DNA of 64,000 nt from Lentisalinibacter salinarum (GCF_040706555.1 NZ_JAPDRH010000003.1:930001-994000); one strand, 5' to 3'. Numbered from the stretch's first letter, positions 1-9,347 are shown. Program-made: numbers and translations. Notes: a model not told the origin generated them from the sequence alone.

Positions 1-874
1 GGTTCTTCCACGAGATCATGAACACCGTCTTGCCCTGCTCCACCAGGTAGCGGACCAGCGAATTCTTCGGCGAGAGATCAAGGATGTAGTACTTCATGAT
101 CCAGGCGGGCGTGACCAGCACCGGCTCGGCGCCCACCTCCCCGGTCTGCGGTGTGTACTGGATCACCTCGATCAGGCGGTTCTCGTAGACCACCTTGCCC
201 GGCGTCACTGCCACGCTCTCGCCGGGCCGGTAGGCCTCGACCCCCGGCGGCGGCTGGTTGCGCGCCTTGCGCAGTTGATCGTCGACCAGATTGCGCGCGC
301 CGCGCAGAAGGTTACGGCCGCGTTCGGCAACGGTGGTGTGAATGACCTCCGGATTCGTGATCGGCACGTTCATCGGCGAGGCCAGGCTGAGGATCTGCTG
401 CGCCATGAACGCGACCAGCTGTTCGCGGGAGCGGTCGACGCCGTCCACGCCGGTGGTGGCCTCCTGCCACCAGTCCTGGCTGAGCTGATACCCCTGAGCC
501 ATCACGTTGAACGGCCAGCGCTGCCAGGCCTCGCCCTGCATGCGCCGCTCCGTGATCCGCGCCGGCGGCTCCCCGCCGCGGCCGAACATGGCCTTGACGT
601 TGTAGATACCCAGCTGGACGGTCTTGCGTATGAAGCTCTGGGCGAGCAGCGCGAGCTTCCCGGGCGAAAGGCTGAGATGCACCAGCCAGTCGAGATAGGC
701 CAGCGAGAGTTCCACCGGCGACATGCCTCGTGTGGCCCGGGCGATCAGCGAACGCACCTCCCGGTCCAGCTTCTCGGCGTCCTGCCTGCCGAACGGCTGA
801 TATTCCCTGACGAAATCGTCCAGTGATGCCGCCAGGGAGGTCCCTTTTTCTTCTTCGCCGCCGTTGTCAGTCAT
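1..874 (-). CDS. phaC: Poly(3-hydroxyalkanoate) synthase, N-terminal part (cut by window edge)
   Basis: Polymerises hydroxyacyl-CoA into storage polyester at the surface of cytoplasmic granules. Only the first 291 residues lie in the window; the catalytic Cys-Asp-His region is beyond the edge. The visible part has the PhaC N-terminal domain: a helical region with an FNVMAQ-like stretch, then PITNPEVIHTT, and the very typical KYYILDLSPKNSLVRYLVEQ segment followed by VFMISWKN just at the window end. The ATG at 874 opens a reading frame that stays open to position 1. Class I or class II cannot be settled from this part. The upstream side carries a REP cluster. Confidence 0.93.
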   Translation of the reverse strand, partial: MTDNGGEEEKGTSLAASLDDFVREYQPFGRQDAEKLDREVRSLIARATRGMSPVELSLAYLDWLVHLSLSPGKLALLAQSFIRKTVQLGIYNVKAMFGRGGEPPARITERRMQGEAWQRWPFNVMAQGYQLSQDWWQEATTGVDGVDRSREQLVAFMAQQILSLASPMNVPITNPEVIHTTVAERGRNLLRGARNLVDDQLRKARNQPPPGVEAYRPGESVAVTPGKVVYENRLIEVIQYTPQTGEVGAEPVLVTPAWIMKYYILDLSPKNSLVRYLVEQGKTVFMISWKN

Positions 875-966
875 GGTTTCGGCCCCCGCATCGCGCACAA
901 ACAGGCTTGCCCGATGCTACAGGCTTTTTGCGCTGCAGCAAGTCGGGTAAACCGAAACACACCGCG

Positions 967-1127
967 GTAGGAGGGCCTTCAGGCCCGACCCGCTGTGGGA
1001 GGGGCCTGAAGGCCCGATCCCCTTCCTTTATGGCCGCCCTGCGGGGGTCGTCCGGACCGACTGGAGCCAATGGACAATGGCAGGAGCGGCTTCAGCCGCG
1101 ATTGATCGGGCCTGAAGGCCCTCCTAC
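967..1127. repeat. REP-like repeat cluster A (GTAG family)
   Basis: Four hairpin units of one repeat family. Units at 967-988 (GTAGGAGGGCCTTCAGGCCC...), 995-1018, 1080-1102 (core GCGGCTTCAGCCGC) and an inverted unit at 1105-1127 ending CCTCCTAC. A non-hairpin spacer at about 1042-1079 (GTCGTCCGGACCGACTGG...) recurs in the cluster at 16.5 kb. The last unit ends four bases beyond the stop codon of the downstream minus-strand gene. Resembles the GTAG-type REPs known from Stenotrophomonas and Pseudomonas; that family link is inference. Confidence 0.9.
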
Positions 1128-1131
1128 GTGG

Positions 1132-1929
1132 TTATTTCACCGTGTGGCGGGTGCCTGGTTCGGGTGGGTCTTCCGGCGGGCCGGCAAAGCACTGGGCCAT
1201 GGCCATCCAGCGCACGGCGGTCTCGCCCTTCACGTCGAGGCTGGTGTCGGCGACGTTGCGGGTCTGGGTCACCACCTGGCAGAACTCGGTGGCGTCGCCG
1301 GCCACGTAGTTCACGTCGCTCGGCTCGTTGAACTCCCAGACGGCGCCGGAGGGCGCGTCGAGGCGCACGAACGGCGGCTGCTCCGGTATCTCCAGGCCGC
1401 GATTGCGGAAGGTCCAGCCGAAGGTGTTGACGCCGAGGACGGCGATGTTCTTTATACGGTCGGCGTCCCGGCGCACCACGCCGAGTTCGTCGTACACCTC
1501 CTGGCCGTGGGCCCAGGTCTCCATGTGCCGGGCGGTGATGGCCGAGCGCACGCTCATGTCCGGGCCGGCCCATTGCACCCGGGCCTTCGGATCGGCCTCG
1601 CCGAAGCGCTCGCACATGGGCAGGTAGAACTCCCGCCAGGCTTCCAGCAGGGCGTGGCCGGCCAGTTCGCCGCGCCACTCCCGCTCGAAAGCCCGCATGC
1701 CGCCTTTCTGCGCTGCGGCCATCACTTCGGCCAGGAACTGCCGGAATGCCTCCGGGTCCGCCAGCGACAGCGCCGCCGCCCGGTTCCAGATGTGCAGGTG
1801 GCCGATGACGTCGTCGATGGTCCAGTCCTTGAACTGGGTGGGCCGCGCGAACTGCTCGTCGCCCAGCGGCGCAAGCAGCTGGTACAACGCCTCACTCTCG
1901 TCGCGGAAATCGATCACCTGCTGGAACAT
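1132..1929 (-). CDS. TIGR03084-type metal-binding protein (DinB/MDMPI fold)
   Basis: 265-residue protein of the DinB-like maleylpyruvate-isomerase superfamily. The N-terminal half (residues 1-180) shows the helical-bundle pattern: GHLHIWN near residue 45 and ARHMETWAHGQ near 140 give the expected His, Glu/His metal-ligand arrangement. Members often act as thiol-dependent transferases or isomerases, but the reaction here is unknown. A strong ribosome site (GGGAGG) precedes the ATG. It is the last gene of a minus-strand operon after a nitronate monooxygenase homologue, 27 bp away, and ends in a REP cluster. Its repeated company with acyl-CoA carboxylase genes suggests a role in the same pathway. 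Confidence 0.75.
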   Translation of the reverse strand: MFQQVIDFRDESEALYQLLAPLGDEQFARPTQFKDWTIDDVIGHLHIWNRAAALSLADPEAFRQFLAEVMAAAQKGGMRAFEREWRGELAGHALLEAWREFYLPMCERFGEADPKARVQWAGPDMSVRSAITARHMETWAHGQEVYDELGVVRRDADRIKNIAVLGVNTFGWTFRNRGLEIPEQPPFVRLDAPSGAVWEFNEPSDVNYVAGDATEFCQVVTQTRNVADTSLDVKGETAVRWMAMAQCFAGPPEDPPEPGTRHTVK

Positions 1930-1956
1930 GACTGCCTCCCGACTGGCCGAATGGCT

Positions 1957-3096
1957 TCAGTCGTCCAGGAACTCGCCGAGCCGCTCGTAGGCGGCGAGGA
2001 AATCCTCCTGGAACTCCTGCACCACGGCGCGCACGGACTTCTCCTGATTCATGAGACCGACGCCCTGACCCACCCAGTACGTGGCCAGCTCGCCCGCGCC
2101 GGCGTGACCGCCCTGGGCCAGCTTGTCGAGCTTCCTGAGCGCCGGCTCGCTGACCAGCGACTGCAGGGGCATGGGCAGGGGCTCGGGGCTGTCGCCGGAC
2201 TCCCAGGCATCGGTCCACGGCGAGCGCAGCTGACGGGAGGGTTTCCCCGTGCGGCTGCGCGAGCGCACGGTGTCGCGCGAGCTGGCCTTCAGCATCTTCT
2301 CCTTCACCACCGGATTAGTCTCGGCCTCGGCAGTGGTGAGCCAGACGGAGCCGGTCCAGGCGCCGTCGGCGCCCATGGCCATGCAGGCCGCCATCTGACG
2401 CCCGGTCACGATACCGCCCGCCGCCAGTATGGGCACGTCGCTGATGGGCCGCACCGCCTCGCAGACCTCCGGCACCAGCACCAGCGTGGAGACGTCGCCG
2501 CAGTGGCCGCCGGCCTCGCCACCGGCCACCACCAGGATGTCGACACCGGCGTTCACCTGGCGGATGGCGTGCTCTTTCGCGCCGACCAATGCGGCGACGG
2601 CCACATCGTGCTGCTTGCCCATGTCGAGCATGATCTGCGGCGGCACGCCGAGTGCGTTCGCAATCAGCTTGATGGGATGGGAGAACGCCACTTCGAGCAG
2701 TTCGCCGGCGCCGCCCTCCTGCAGGTTCTTCGCGAAGCGCACGTGCTCGCGGCGCCCGTCCTCGAGGTCGTCGGTGGGGATGTCGCGGCTCGCGAGCAGG
2801 CCGGCTGCGAACTGCTTGTGCGCTTCGGGCACGGCGGCGAGCAGCTGGTCCTCGTCGACGGCCTGACCCTTGCCCTCTACCTTGTTGGGCACGATCAGGT
2901 CCACGCCGTAGGGCTTGCCGTCGACGTGGTCGTCGATCCATGAAAGTTCCTCCTCGAGCCGGTCGGGCGGCAGCGTCACCGCGCCGAACACGCCCATGCC
3001 CCCGGCACGGGAGACGGCCGCCACCACGTCGCGGCAGTGGCTGAAAGCGAACAGCGGGAACTCGATGCCGAGTCGCTCGCACAGGGCTGATTTCAT
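1957..3096 (-). CDS. Nitronate monooxygenase / FMN-dependent 2-nitropropane dioxygenase family
   Basis: 379-residue TIM-barrel flavoprotein. Visible motifs are the N-terminal PLFAFSHCRDVVAAVSRAGG stretch, VVAGGEAGGHCGD near residue 195 (the family's FMN/catalytic-histidine region) and PILAAGGIVTGRQMAACMAMGADG near 230, the phosphate-binding segment. The C-terminal part after residue 280 is longer than minimal family members. Start ATG has GGAGGA upstream. It lies 33 bp after the biotin carboxylase gene in the same operon, so its true substrate may be a CoA-pathway intermediate rather than a nitronate; relatives in such operons are annotated only by fold. Confidence 0.85.
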   Translation of the reverse strand: MKSALCERLGIEFPLFAFSHCRDVVAAVSRAGGMGVFGAVTLPPDRLEEELSWIDDHVDGKPYGVDLIVPNKVEGKGQAVDEDQLLAAVPEAHKQFAAGLLASRDIPTDDLEDGRREHVRFAKNLQEGGAGELLEVAFSHPIKLIANALGVPPQIMLDMGKQHDVAVAALVGAKEHAIRQVNAGVDILVVAGGEAGGHCGDVSTLVLVPEVCEAVRPISDVPILAAGGIVTGRQMAACMAMGADGAWTGSVWLTTAEAETNPVVKEKMLKASSRDTVRSRSRTGKPSRQLRSPWTDAWESGDSPEPLPMPLQSLVSEPALRKLDKLAQGGHAGAGELATYWVGQGVGLMNQEKSVRAVVQEFQEDFLAAYERLGEFLDD

Positions 3097-3129
3097 AGAT
3101 TCCTCCAGTCAGTCAGGGTCGCCGGCGGC

Positions 3130-5121
3130 TCAGGCCGCGTCGTCGTCCGCCGGCTCGATCTCCAGCATCAGTTCGTCGGCCGCCACCTGCCGGCCGGCCT
3201 CGCAGTGCACGACGGTCACCACGCCGTCGATCTCGGCGCGCACCTCGTGCTGCATCTTCATGGCTTCCAGCACCAGCAGCCGGGTGCCTCGCGTGACGCT
3301 CGCGCCGGGCGTGACCGCGATCTCGGTGATCAGCCCGTGCATGGCGGCGGTCACCCGGCCGCCGCCGGCCTCCTCGGCCGCCGCAACGCTCTCTCTCAGA
3401 TTCTCGAACGCCGCGGCGCGCCCGTCCACCGACACGTGGATGAACCCCGGCCGGGACAGGTGGAACAGCACGTCGACGATGCGGTCGTCGATGGCGACGC
3501 GCGCCCGGTGCGCTTCGCGCGCGAGGATACGCAGCCGCCATTCGCCGCCCGCACCGGCCACCGTCACCGTGCCGTCGGGCGCGGGACTGACGGCGAGATC
3601 GACCGGCTCGCCGTCCAGCTCGTAGCGGTATCGGGACACCAGCCGGCCGGCGCTCGACCAGCCCAGCAGCCGGGGCGATACCCCGACGCTGGCCGCCAGC
3701 GCGGCCTCGCCGGCCAGGGTGTATTCCAGCAGCGCCGCGACGGCGGCATCGGCCGGCCCCGGACCACCGCCGAACGCCCCCGCGCCCTGCGCATCGAGGA
3801 AGGCCGTCGTGGCCCGGCCCTCGACGAATTCCGGCCGCCGCAGTACCTCGACGAGGAAGTCCCGGTTGTTCGTCACGCCGAACAGGGCCGTGCCCTCCAG
3901 CGCGCGGATCAGGTTCAGCCGGGCGGCGTCCCGGGTTTCGCCGTGGCTGATGATCTTGGCCACCATCGGGTCGTACCAGGGCGAGATCTCCGAGCCCGTC
4001 CCGACACCCGCATCCACCCGGATGCCCCCGCCCGAAGGCGGCGCCCACAGGTCGATGCGGCCGGTAGCCGGCATGAAACCCCGGGCGGGATCCTCGGCGT
4101 ACAGGCGCACCTCGATGGCGTGACCCCGCAGCGCGACCTCGTGCTGCTCGATACCGAGCGCGCGGCCCTCGGCCACCCTGAGTTGCAGCGCGACGAGGTC
4201 GAGCCCGGTCACCATCTCCGTCACCGGATGCTCCACCTGCAGCCGGGTATTCATCTCCAGGAAATAGAATTCCCCCGACGCGTCCAGCAGGAACTCGACG
4301 GTGCCGGCGCCACGATAATCGATGCTGCGGGCCGCATCCGCCGCCGCGGCGCCCATGGCCTCGCGCAGTCTCTCGGTCATCACCGGGCAGGGCGCCTCCT
4401 CCACCACCTTCTGGTGGCGGCGCTGCACGGAGCAGTCCCGCTCGCCCAGGTGGACGACGGCGCCGTGGTCGTCGGCGAACACCTGGATCTCCACGTGGCG
4501 GGCGTCGACCACCGCCTTCTCCAGGATCAGCTCGCCGGAGCCGAAGGCGCTCTCGGCCTCGCTGCGAGCCATGGCGAGTGCGGGAACCAGCTCGGCTTCG
4601 TGTTCGACCCGGCGCATGCCGCGGCCGCCGCCGCCGGCGGCCGCCTTCACCATGACCGGATAGCCGATGTCACGGGCGGCGGCGGCGAAGGCTGCGTCGC
4701 CCTGGTCCTCGCCCTCGTAACCGGGCACGCATGGCACACCCGCCTCGATCATCCGCCGCTTGGCCGCCGCCTTGTTGCCCATGAGCTCGATGGCGCCGGC
4801 GGGCGGGCCGATGAACGTCAGCCCCGCATCGACGCAAGCGCGGGCGAAGTCCGCGTTCTCCGCCAGGAAGCCGTAGCCGGGATGCACGGCGTCGGCGCCG
4901 GCAGTCTCCGCCGCGCGCAGCACGGCCTCGATGTTCAGGTAGGACTCGGCGGCGGGTGCCGCACCGATGCATTCGGCGGCGTCGGCCAGGCGCACGTGGG
5001 GGGCGTCGGCATCCGCCTCGGAGTACACCGCCGCGGCCCGGCGCCCCGTCGCCTGCACGCCGCGGATGATGCGGCAGGCGATCTCGCCCCGGTTGGCGAC
5101 GAGGATACGCTCCAGCGTCAC
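3130..5121 (-). CDS. atuF: Acyl-CoA carboxylase alpha subunit (biotin carboxylase + biotin carrier), AtuF/LiuD type
   Basis: 663-residue biotin-dependent subunit: N-terminal biotin carboxylase (ILVANRGEIACRIIR at the start; ATP-grasp with KAAAGGGGRGMR near 165; EMNTRLQVEHPVTE near 290) and a C-terminal biotinyl domain with EAMKM, biotin lysine about residue 622. It charges biotin with CO2 for the beta subunit encoded two genes upstream. I chose the GTG at 5121 because it overlaps the TGA of the preceding crotonase gene (GTGA) and places LERILVANRGE at the N-terminus as in the family; an earlier in-frame start at 5193 would add 24 unrelated residues. Geranyl-CoA or methylcrotonyl-CoA specificity cannot be told from this subunit by eye. 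Confidence 0.88.
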   Translation of the reverse strand: MTLERILVANRGEIACRIIRGVQATGRRAAAVYSEADADAPHVRLADAAECIGAAPAAESYLNIEAVLRAAETAGADAVHPGYGFLAENADFARACVDAGLTFIGPPAGAIELMGNKAAAKRRMIEAGVPCVPGYEGEDQGDAAFAAAARDIGYPVMVKAAAGGGGRGMRRVEHEAELVPALAMARSEAESAFGSGELILEKAVVDARHVEIQVFADDHGAVVHLGERDCSVQRRHQKVVEEAPCPVMTERLREAMGAAAADAARSIDYRGAGTVEFLLDASGEFYFLEMNTRLQVEHPVTEMVTGLDLVALQLRVAEGRALGIEQHEVALRGHAIEVRLYAEDPARGFMPATGRIDLWAPPSGGGIRVDAGVGTGSEISPWYDPMVAKIISHGETRDAARLNLIRALEGTALFGVTNNRDFLVEVLRRPEFVEGRATTAFLDAQGAGAFGGGPGPADAAVAALLEYTLAGEAALAASVGVSPRLLGWSSAGRLVSRYRYELDGEPVDLAVSPAPDGTVTVAGAGGEWRLRILAREAHRARVAIDDRIVDVLFHLSRPGFIHVSVDGRAAAFENLRESVAAAEEAGGGRVTAAMHGLITEIAVTPGASVTRGTRLLVLEAMKMQHEVRAEIDGVVTVVHCEAGRQVAADELMLEIEPADDDAA

Positions 5122-5924
5122 GGCGACCAGCCCGGTTTGCGCTTCTCGACGAAGGCGGCCACGCCCTCGCGCCCCTCCTCGCCCAGCATGCACTCGGCGA
5201 AGCGCCGGGCGGCGAGATCGGTCATGGCCTCGGCGTCCAGGTGGACCGCCGCCCGCGCCAGTTCCTTGGTCACGGCGATCGCGCCGGGCGCGCAGCGCAG
5301 CACGTCCGCGCGGATCACCGCCTCAAGGGTCTCGAGTTCGTCGGCGTCGTTGGCGAGGAAGTCCGCGATGCCGATTTCCTTAGCACCGGCCCCGTCGAAC
5401 TCGGCGGCGGTCAGCATGATACGCCGCGCGGCGGCCAGGCCGATGCGCCGCACGACGTAGGGCGCGATCTGCGCCGGCGGGATGCCGAGACGGGCCTCGG
5501 TCAGGGCGAAGCGGGCGTCGCGGGTGACCACCACCACGTCGCCGCCGCACACCATGCCGAGGCCGCCGGCGACGGCCGCGCCCTCCACCAGCATCACCAC
5601 CACCTGGGGCATGGAGTCCACCATCGCGAACAGCTCGCCGCCTCGGCGGCTGGCCGCGGCTACGTCGTCGGCGCTCTGGCCGCCGCCCTGGAAGGCCGCG
5701 CGAAAGCCCTTCACGTCGCCGCCGGCGCAGAACATGCCGCCGCGGCCGCGGAAGGTGATGCCGCGCACCGCACGGTCGTCGCGCACCGCTTCCAGTACCG
5801 CGATCAGCTCCTCGATCATCTCGGCGGAGAGCGCGTTCCTCGCCTTCGGCCGGTTCAGCCAGATGGTGAGCCAGCCGCCGGCGAGCTTCAGATCCAGGTT
5901 CTTCGTGTCGGGCAGGTCGCTCAT
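5118..5924 (-). CDS. atuE: Enoyl-CoA hydratase/isomerase (crotonase), AtuE-like
   Basis: 268-residue crotonase-fold protein. The oxyanion-hole segments are visible (RGGMFCAGGDVKGF near residue 65 and VEGAAVAGGLGM near 112). The second catalytic glutamate is in LTEARLGIPP near 140, but the first acid of the classical GGGxEL motif is replaced (GGLGMV), as in some glutaconyl-CoA hydratases. Position between carboxylase beta and alpha genes is the same as atuE/liuC, pointing to hydration of a 3-methylglutaconyl- or isohexenylglutaconyl-CoA type product. Starts 3 bp after the carboxylase beta stop and overlaps the next start by four bases, so translation is coupled. Confidence 0.85.
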   Translation of the reverse strand: MSDLPDTKNLDLKLAGGWLTIWLNRPKARNALSAEMIEELIAVLEAVRDDRAVRGITFRGRGGMFCAGGDVKGFRAAFQGGGQSADDVAAASRRGGELFAMVDSMPQVVVMLVEGAAVAGGLGMVCGGDVVVVTRDARFALTEARLGIPPAQIAPYVVRRIGLAAARRIMLTAAEFDGAGAKEIGIADFLANDADELETLEAVIRADVLRCAPGAIAVTKELARAAVHLDAEAMTDLAARRFAECMLGEEGREGVAAFVEKRKPGWSP

Positions 5925-5926
5925 GG

Positions 5927-7549
5927 TTACATCCTCGCGATGCCGAAGCTGTTGCGTTTAACCGTCCGGTTCCTCGCCTCCCACACCGTCTCGAGCATGA
6001 AGCCGAGCGTGCGGCGGCTGTCCCGGGGATCGATCATGCCGTCGTCCAGCATGTGACCGGAGGTATAGAAGGCGCTGGACTGGGAATCGAAGTGCTCGGC
6101 GAGGCGCCGTTCCTGGGTCTCGACCTCCGCCGGGCCCAGTTCCCGGCCCTTGGCCTTCGCCGCGGCCCGGGTCACGATGGACATGGTGGTGGCCGCCTGG
6201 TCGCCGCCCATGACGCCGGTGCTCGCGTTCGGCCAGGTCATCAGGAAGTCCGGGTCGAGGCCGCGGCCGCACATGCCATAGTTGCCGGCGCCGTAGCTCG
6301 CCCCGATCATCAGCGTCAGCCGCGGCACCGAGATGTTGGTCACGGCCTGGATCATCTTCGAGCCGTGCTTGATCATGCCGCCCTGCTCGTAATGCTTGCC
6401 CACCATGTAGCCGGTGGTGTTCTGCAGGAAGACCACCGGCAGATCCGACTGGTCGCAGAGCTGCAGGAACTGGGTGGCCTTGGTGGCGCCGTCAGGGTCG
6501 ATGGGTGCGTTGTTGGCGAGGATGCCGCAGGCCTGGCCGTGGATCTCCGCCTGCACGCAGACCGTGCCCGCGCCGTAGCGGGGCTTGAAGTCCAGGAAGT
6601 CCGAGCCGTCGACGATGCGGGCGATGACCTCCCGCACCTCGTAGGGCCGGCGATAATCCAGCGGCACGATCCCCGCGATTTCGTCCGGGTCGAACAGCGG
6701 CTCGGCGCCGCCGCGCGCCGGCGGCCGCGGGCAACGGTCATTCCAGGCGAGCCGGGCCACCACCTCGCGTGCGATGAGCGCGGCGTGGGCGTCATCCTCG
6801 GCCACGTACTCGACCAGGCCGGATACGGTCGAGTGCATCTCGGCGCCACCCAGTTCCTCGTCCGTGGCGATCTCGCCGGTGGCCGCCTTCAGCAGCGGCG
6901 GACCGGCCAGGAACGCCTTCGCCCGGCCGCGCACCGCGATGACGTAGTCGCTCAGGCCGGGCATGTATGCGCCGCCGGCCGTCGACGAGCCGTTGAGGAT
7001 GTTGACCACCGGGATACCGGCCGCGCTCAGGCGCGCCAGGTTGGCGAAGAACGTACCGCCGTCCAGAAAGCCGCTCACCTTGTACTGCATGAGGTTCGCG
7101 CCGGCGCTCTCGACGCTGTGCACGAAGGGCAGTTTCTGCGCCAGCGCGATCTCCTGACCGCGCAGGATGCGGTAGGCGGTGGGTTCGGTGAGCGAGCCCG
7201 CCTGGATGCCGCTGTCGCTCACGGAGACCACACAGCGCACGCCGGCGATGAAGCCGATGCCGACGATCACGTTGCCGCCGGGCAGCGACTTCTCCTCGTC
7301 GCTGGTGTCGTAGAGATAGCCGGCGATGTTGCCGATGGCGAGGAACGGCATGCCGGGATCGAGCATCGCCGACAGGCGTTCCCGGGGGGTGAGCTGGCCG
7401 CGTTCCTCGAAGCGGGGCCGGCGCTGCTCGGAGATGGCGGCGCTGCGGGCATTGAGGCCCTCCAGCTTCTCGATCAGGCCGAGCATGCCGGCGCGGTTGT
7501 CGGCATAGCCGTCGGCGGCGGTGTCGATGCGGGAGTGATAGACGGGCAT
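5927..7549 (-). CDS. atuC: Acyl-CoA carboxylase beta subunit (carboxyltransferase), AtuC/LiuB type
   Basis: 540-residue carboxyltransferase that moves CO2 from biotin to a branched enoyl-CoA. Features: RERLSAMLDPG near residue 55, GSSTAGGAYMPGLSDYVI near 200, and C-terminal QNTTGYMVGKHYEQGGMIKHGSKM and ASYGAGNYGMCGR segments that are characteristic of methylcrotonyl/geranyl-CoA carboxylase beta chains rather than propionyl-CoA carboxylase. I chose the ATG at 7549, two bases after the atuA stop, over an ORF extension to 7612 that would overlap atuA. Together with the AtuA-like neighbour this favours a geranyl-CoA-like substrate, but the cluster is incomplete for that pathway. Confidence 0.88.
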   Translation of the reverse strand: MPVYHSRIDTAADGYADNRAGMLGLIEKLEGLNARSAAISEQRRPRFEERGQLTPRERLSAMLDPGMPFLAIGNIAGYLYDTSDEEKSLPGGNVIVGIGFIAGVRCVVSVSDSGIQAGSLTEPTAYRILRGQEIALAQKLPFVHSVESAGANLMQYKVSGFLDGGTFFANLARLSAAGIPVVNILNGSSTAGGAYMPGLSDYVIAVRGRAKAFLAGPPLLKAATGEIATDEELGGAEMHSTVSGLVEYVAEDDAHAALIAREVVARLAWNDRCPRPPARGGAEPLFDPDEIAGIVPLDYRRPYEVREVIARIVDGSDFLDFKPRYGAGTVCVQAEIHGQACGILANNAPIDPDGATKATQFLQLCDQSDLPVVFLQNTTGYMVGKHYEQGGMIKHGSKMIQAVTNISVPRLTLMIGASYGAGNYGMCGRGLDPDFLMTWPNASTGVMGGDQAATTMSIVTRAAAKAKGRELGPAEVETQERRLAEHFDSQSSAFYTSGHMLDDGMIDPRDSRRTLGFMLETVWEARNRTVKRNSFGIARM

Positions 7550-7550
7550 G

Positions 7551-9347
7551 TCAGAGCGTCTCCGCCAGCGCGGCCGGCACGGTGATGGGATGGTCCAGCA
7601 GGACCTGGGCATAGCCCTTGCCCTGGGGGTCGTTCCGGAGGCTCGCCACGCCGCCGCCGCCGAGCACGTCGTGCAGCAGGAAGTTCACGGCGTTCGAGCC
7701 GGGCAGCAGGAAGCGCTCGACCGGGCCGCGGAGGAAGTGGGCGAAGCGGGCCGCGACCGCTTCCTCGGTGAGGGCCGCCCAGATGTACGGCAGGTACTCG
7801 GGTCGGCGGGCGATGATGCCGATGTTGGCCTTGTCGCCCTTGTCGCCGCTGCGGCCCCAGGCGAGTTGCACCAGCGGCACCTCGACGGTGTCGCCGGCGA
7901 GATCGGGCGAGGCCGGCGGCACCGGTCGACGGATGGCGTCGGCATCTAACGGGGCGCCGGGCGGCGGTTCCACGGGACCGGTGGCGCCGTCGACGTCGAC
8001 GGTGACCGGCACGTCGGTCTTCGGGTACAGGAAAGAGAACAGGCGCACTACCGGCGAGGGCTTCGGCCGGCCGCCGCCGGAGAACAGCGTGAGCCCCGGC
8101 GGCGCGCTGAGCGCCGCGCCGATCGTCTCCTGCAGTAGCGCGCCGACGCCGCGGGGGTCGGTGTGTTTCGCGGCGATCTTCAGCGTGACCTCCCGGGCGC
8201 CGGCGATGCGCCGCGCGGCGCCGTAGTGGCTCTCGTCACCGAAGACCTCCACGAGGATCTCGGTGTAGTCGTCCAGGCCCTGTTGCGCGAGTCGGCCGCG
8301 GGCGCGGGCGAGTGCGGCGTCCGCATAGGCGCGCGCCTTGCGCTCGGCATCGAAACCGTAGAAGAACAGGAGCTGGCCGCCGCGGTAGCCGTCGGCGTAT
8401 GTCGCGCTCACCTTGTAGGTGTCGGTCGGCGGCCTGCCACGGGCGCCGCTGACGCGCACCCGGTCCGGGCCGGCCTGCTCCAGCATGACACCGGAGAAGT
8501 CGCAGATCAGGTCGGGCAGGACGTAGGCCTGCGGGTCGCCGATCTCGTAGAGCATCTGCTCGGCGACGGTGCCGATACTGACCAGACCGCCGGTGCCTTC
8601 CGGCTTGGTGCAGACGAAGCTGCCGTCGGGCGAGATCTCCGCGACAGGATAGCCGATGTCCGCGATGCCGTCGGCCACCTGTTCCCAGTCGGTGAAGTTG
8701 CCGCCGGTGGCCTGGGTGCTGCATTCGAGGATGTGGCCGGCGACGCTGGCGCCGGCCATGGCGTCGTAGTGATCCTGCGGCCAGCGGAACTCGTGCAGGC
8801 AGGCGGCCAGGGTGACGGCGCTGTCGACGACGCGGCCGGTGACGACGATGTCGGCGCCGGCATCCAGCACGGCGGCGATGGGCAGCGCGCCGAGGTAGGC
8901 GTTCGTGCTCGCGATACGCTCGGCCGGCGGCAGAGGCGCGCCGGAGAACATCTCGCGGATCTCCGTCGCGGCCAGGTCGGCGATGCGGTCGCTGAGGTCG
9001 TCGCCGCGCACCACGCCGACCCTGAGATCGAGCCCCGCTTCTTCCACCAATGCGCGGATGGCATCCGCACAAGCGCCCGGGTTGACGCCGCCGGCATTGG
9101 AGATCACTTTGACGCGCCGGCGGGCGATCTCCACGAGGTTCGGCCGGATGACGGCGGAAACGAAGTCGGTGGCGTAGCCGCGCTCCGGGTCGGCGCCGCG
9201 GGCGCGGGCCATGATCGACATGGTGATCTCGGCGAGATAGTCGTAGACGAGGTAGTCGACGCCGGCGGCAAGCAGCTGCGGGGTGGCCACCGAGGTCTCG
9301 CCCCAGAAGCCGACCGCTCCGCCGATGCGCAGGATGTCCTTCGCCAT
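7551..9347 (-). CDS. atuA: AtuA-like acyclic terpene utilisation protein (DUF1446 + ferredoxin-fold tail)
   Basis: 598-residue protein with the AtuA/DUF1446 core (IGGAVGFWGETS at the N-terminus, GVDYLVYDYLAEITMSI near 30, VVTGRVVDSAVTLA near 170) and a C-terminal AtuA-like domain beginning about residue 490 (VQLAWGRSGDKGDKANIGI). AtuA is required for growth of pseudomonads on citronellol/geraniol, but its biochemical role is not established. Strong ribosome site GGAGGGG before the ATG. First gene of the minus-strand operon, divergent from a TetR regulator across a 104-bp control region. Normal full length for the two-domain form. Confidence 0.88.
   Translation of the reverse strand: MAKDILRIGGAVGFWGETSVATPQLLAAGVDYLVYDYLAEITMSIMARARGADPERGYATDFVSAVIRPNLVEIARRRVKVISNAGGVNPGACADAIRALVEEAGLDLRVGVVRGDDLSDRIADLAATEIREMFSGAPLPPAERIASTNAYLGALPIAAVLDAGADIVVTGRVVDSAVTLAACLHEFRWPQDHYDAMAGASVAGHILECSTQATGGNFTDWEQVADGIADIGYPVAEISPDGSFVCTKPEGTGGLVSIGTVAEQMLYEIGDPQAYVLPDLICDFSGVMLEQAGPDRVRVSGARGRPPTDTYKVSATYADGYRGGQLLFFYGFDAERKARAYADAALARARGRLAQQGLDDYTEILVEVFGDESHYGAARRIAGAREVTLKIAAKHTDPRGVGALLQETIGAALSAPPGLTLFSGGGRPKPSPVVRLFSFLYPKTDVPVTVDVDGATGPVEPPPGAPLDADAIRRPVPPASPDLAGDTVEVPLVQLAWGRSGDKGDKANIGIIARRPEYLPYIWAALTEEAVAARFAHFLRGPVERFLLPGSNAVNFLLHDVLGGGGVASLRNDPQGKGYAQVLLDHPITVPAALAETL

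Noticed and set aside
967..1127. CRISPR array
   Set aside because: Units are short hairpins in both orientations with irregular spacing and no constant-length unique spacers; no cas genes in the window.
823..2943. 706-codon open frame on the plus strand
   Set aside because: Antisense to the TIGR03084 and nitronate monooxygenase genes and runs through a REP cluster; no motifs.
1132..9347. Complete citronellol/geraniol (atu) degradation pathway
   Set aside because: Only atuA, C, E and F homologues are present; atuB, D, G and H are not in the window, so substrate is left open.
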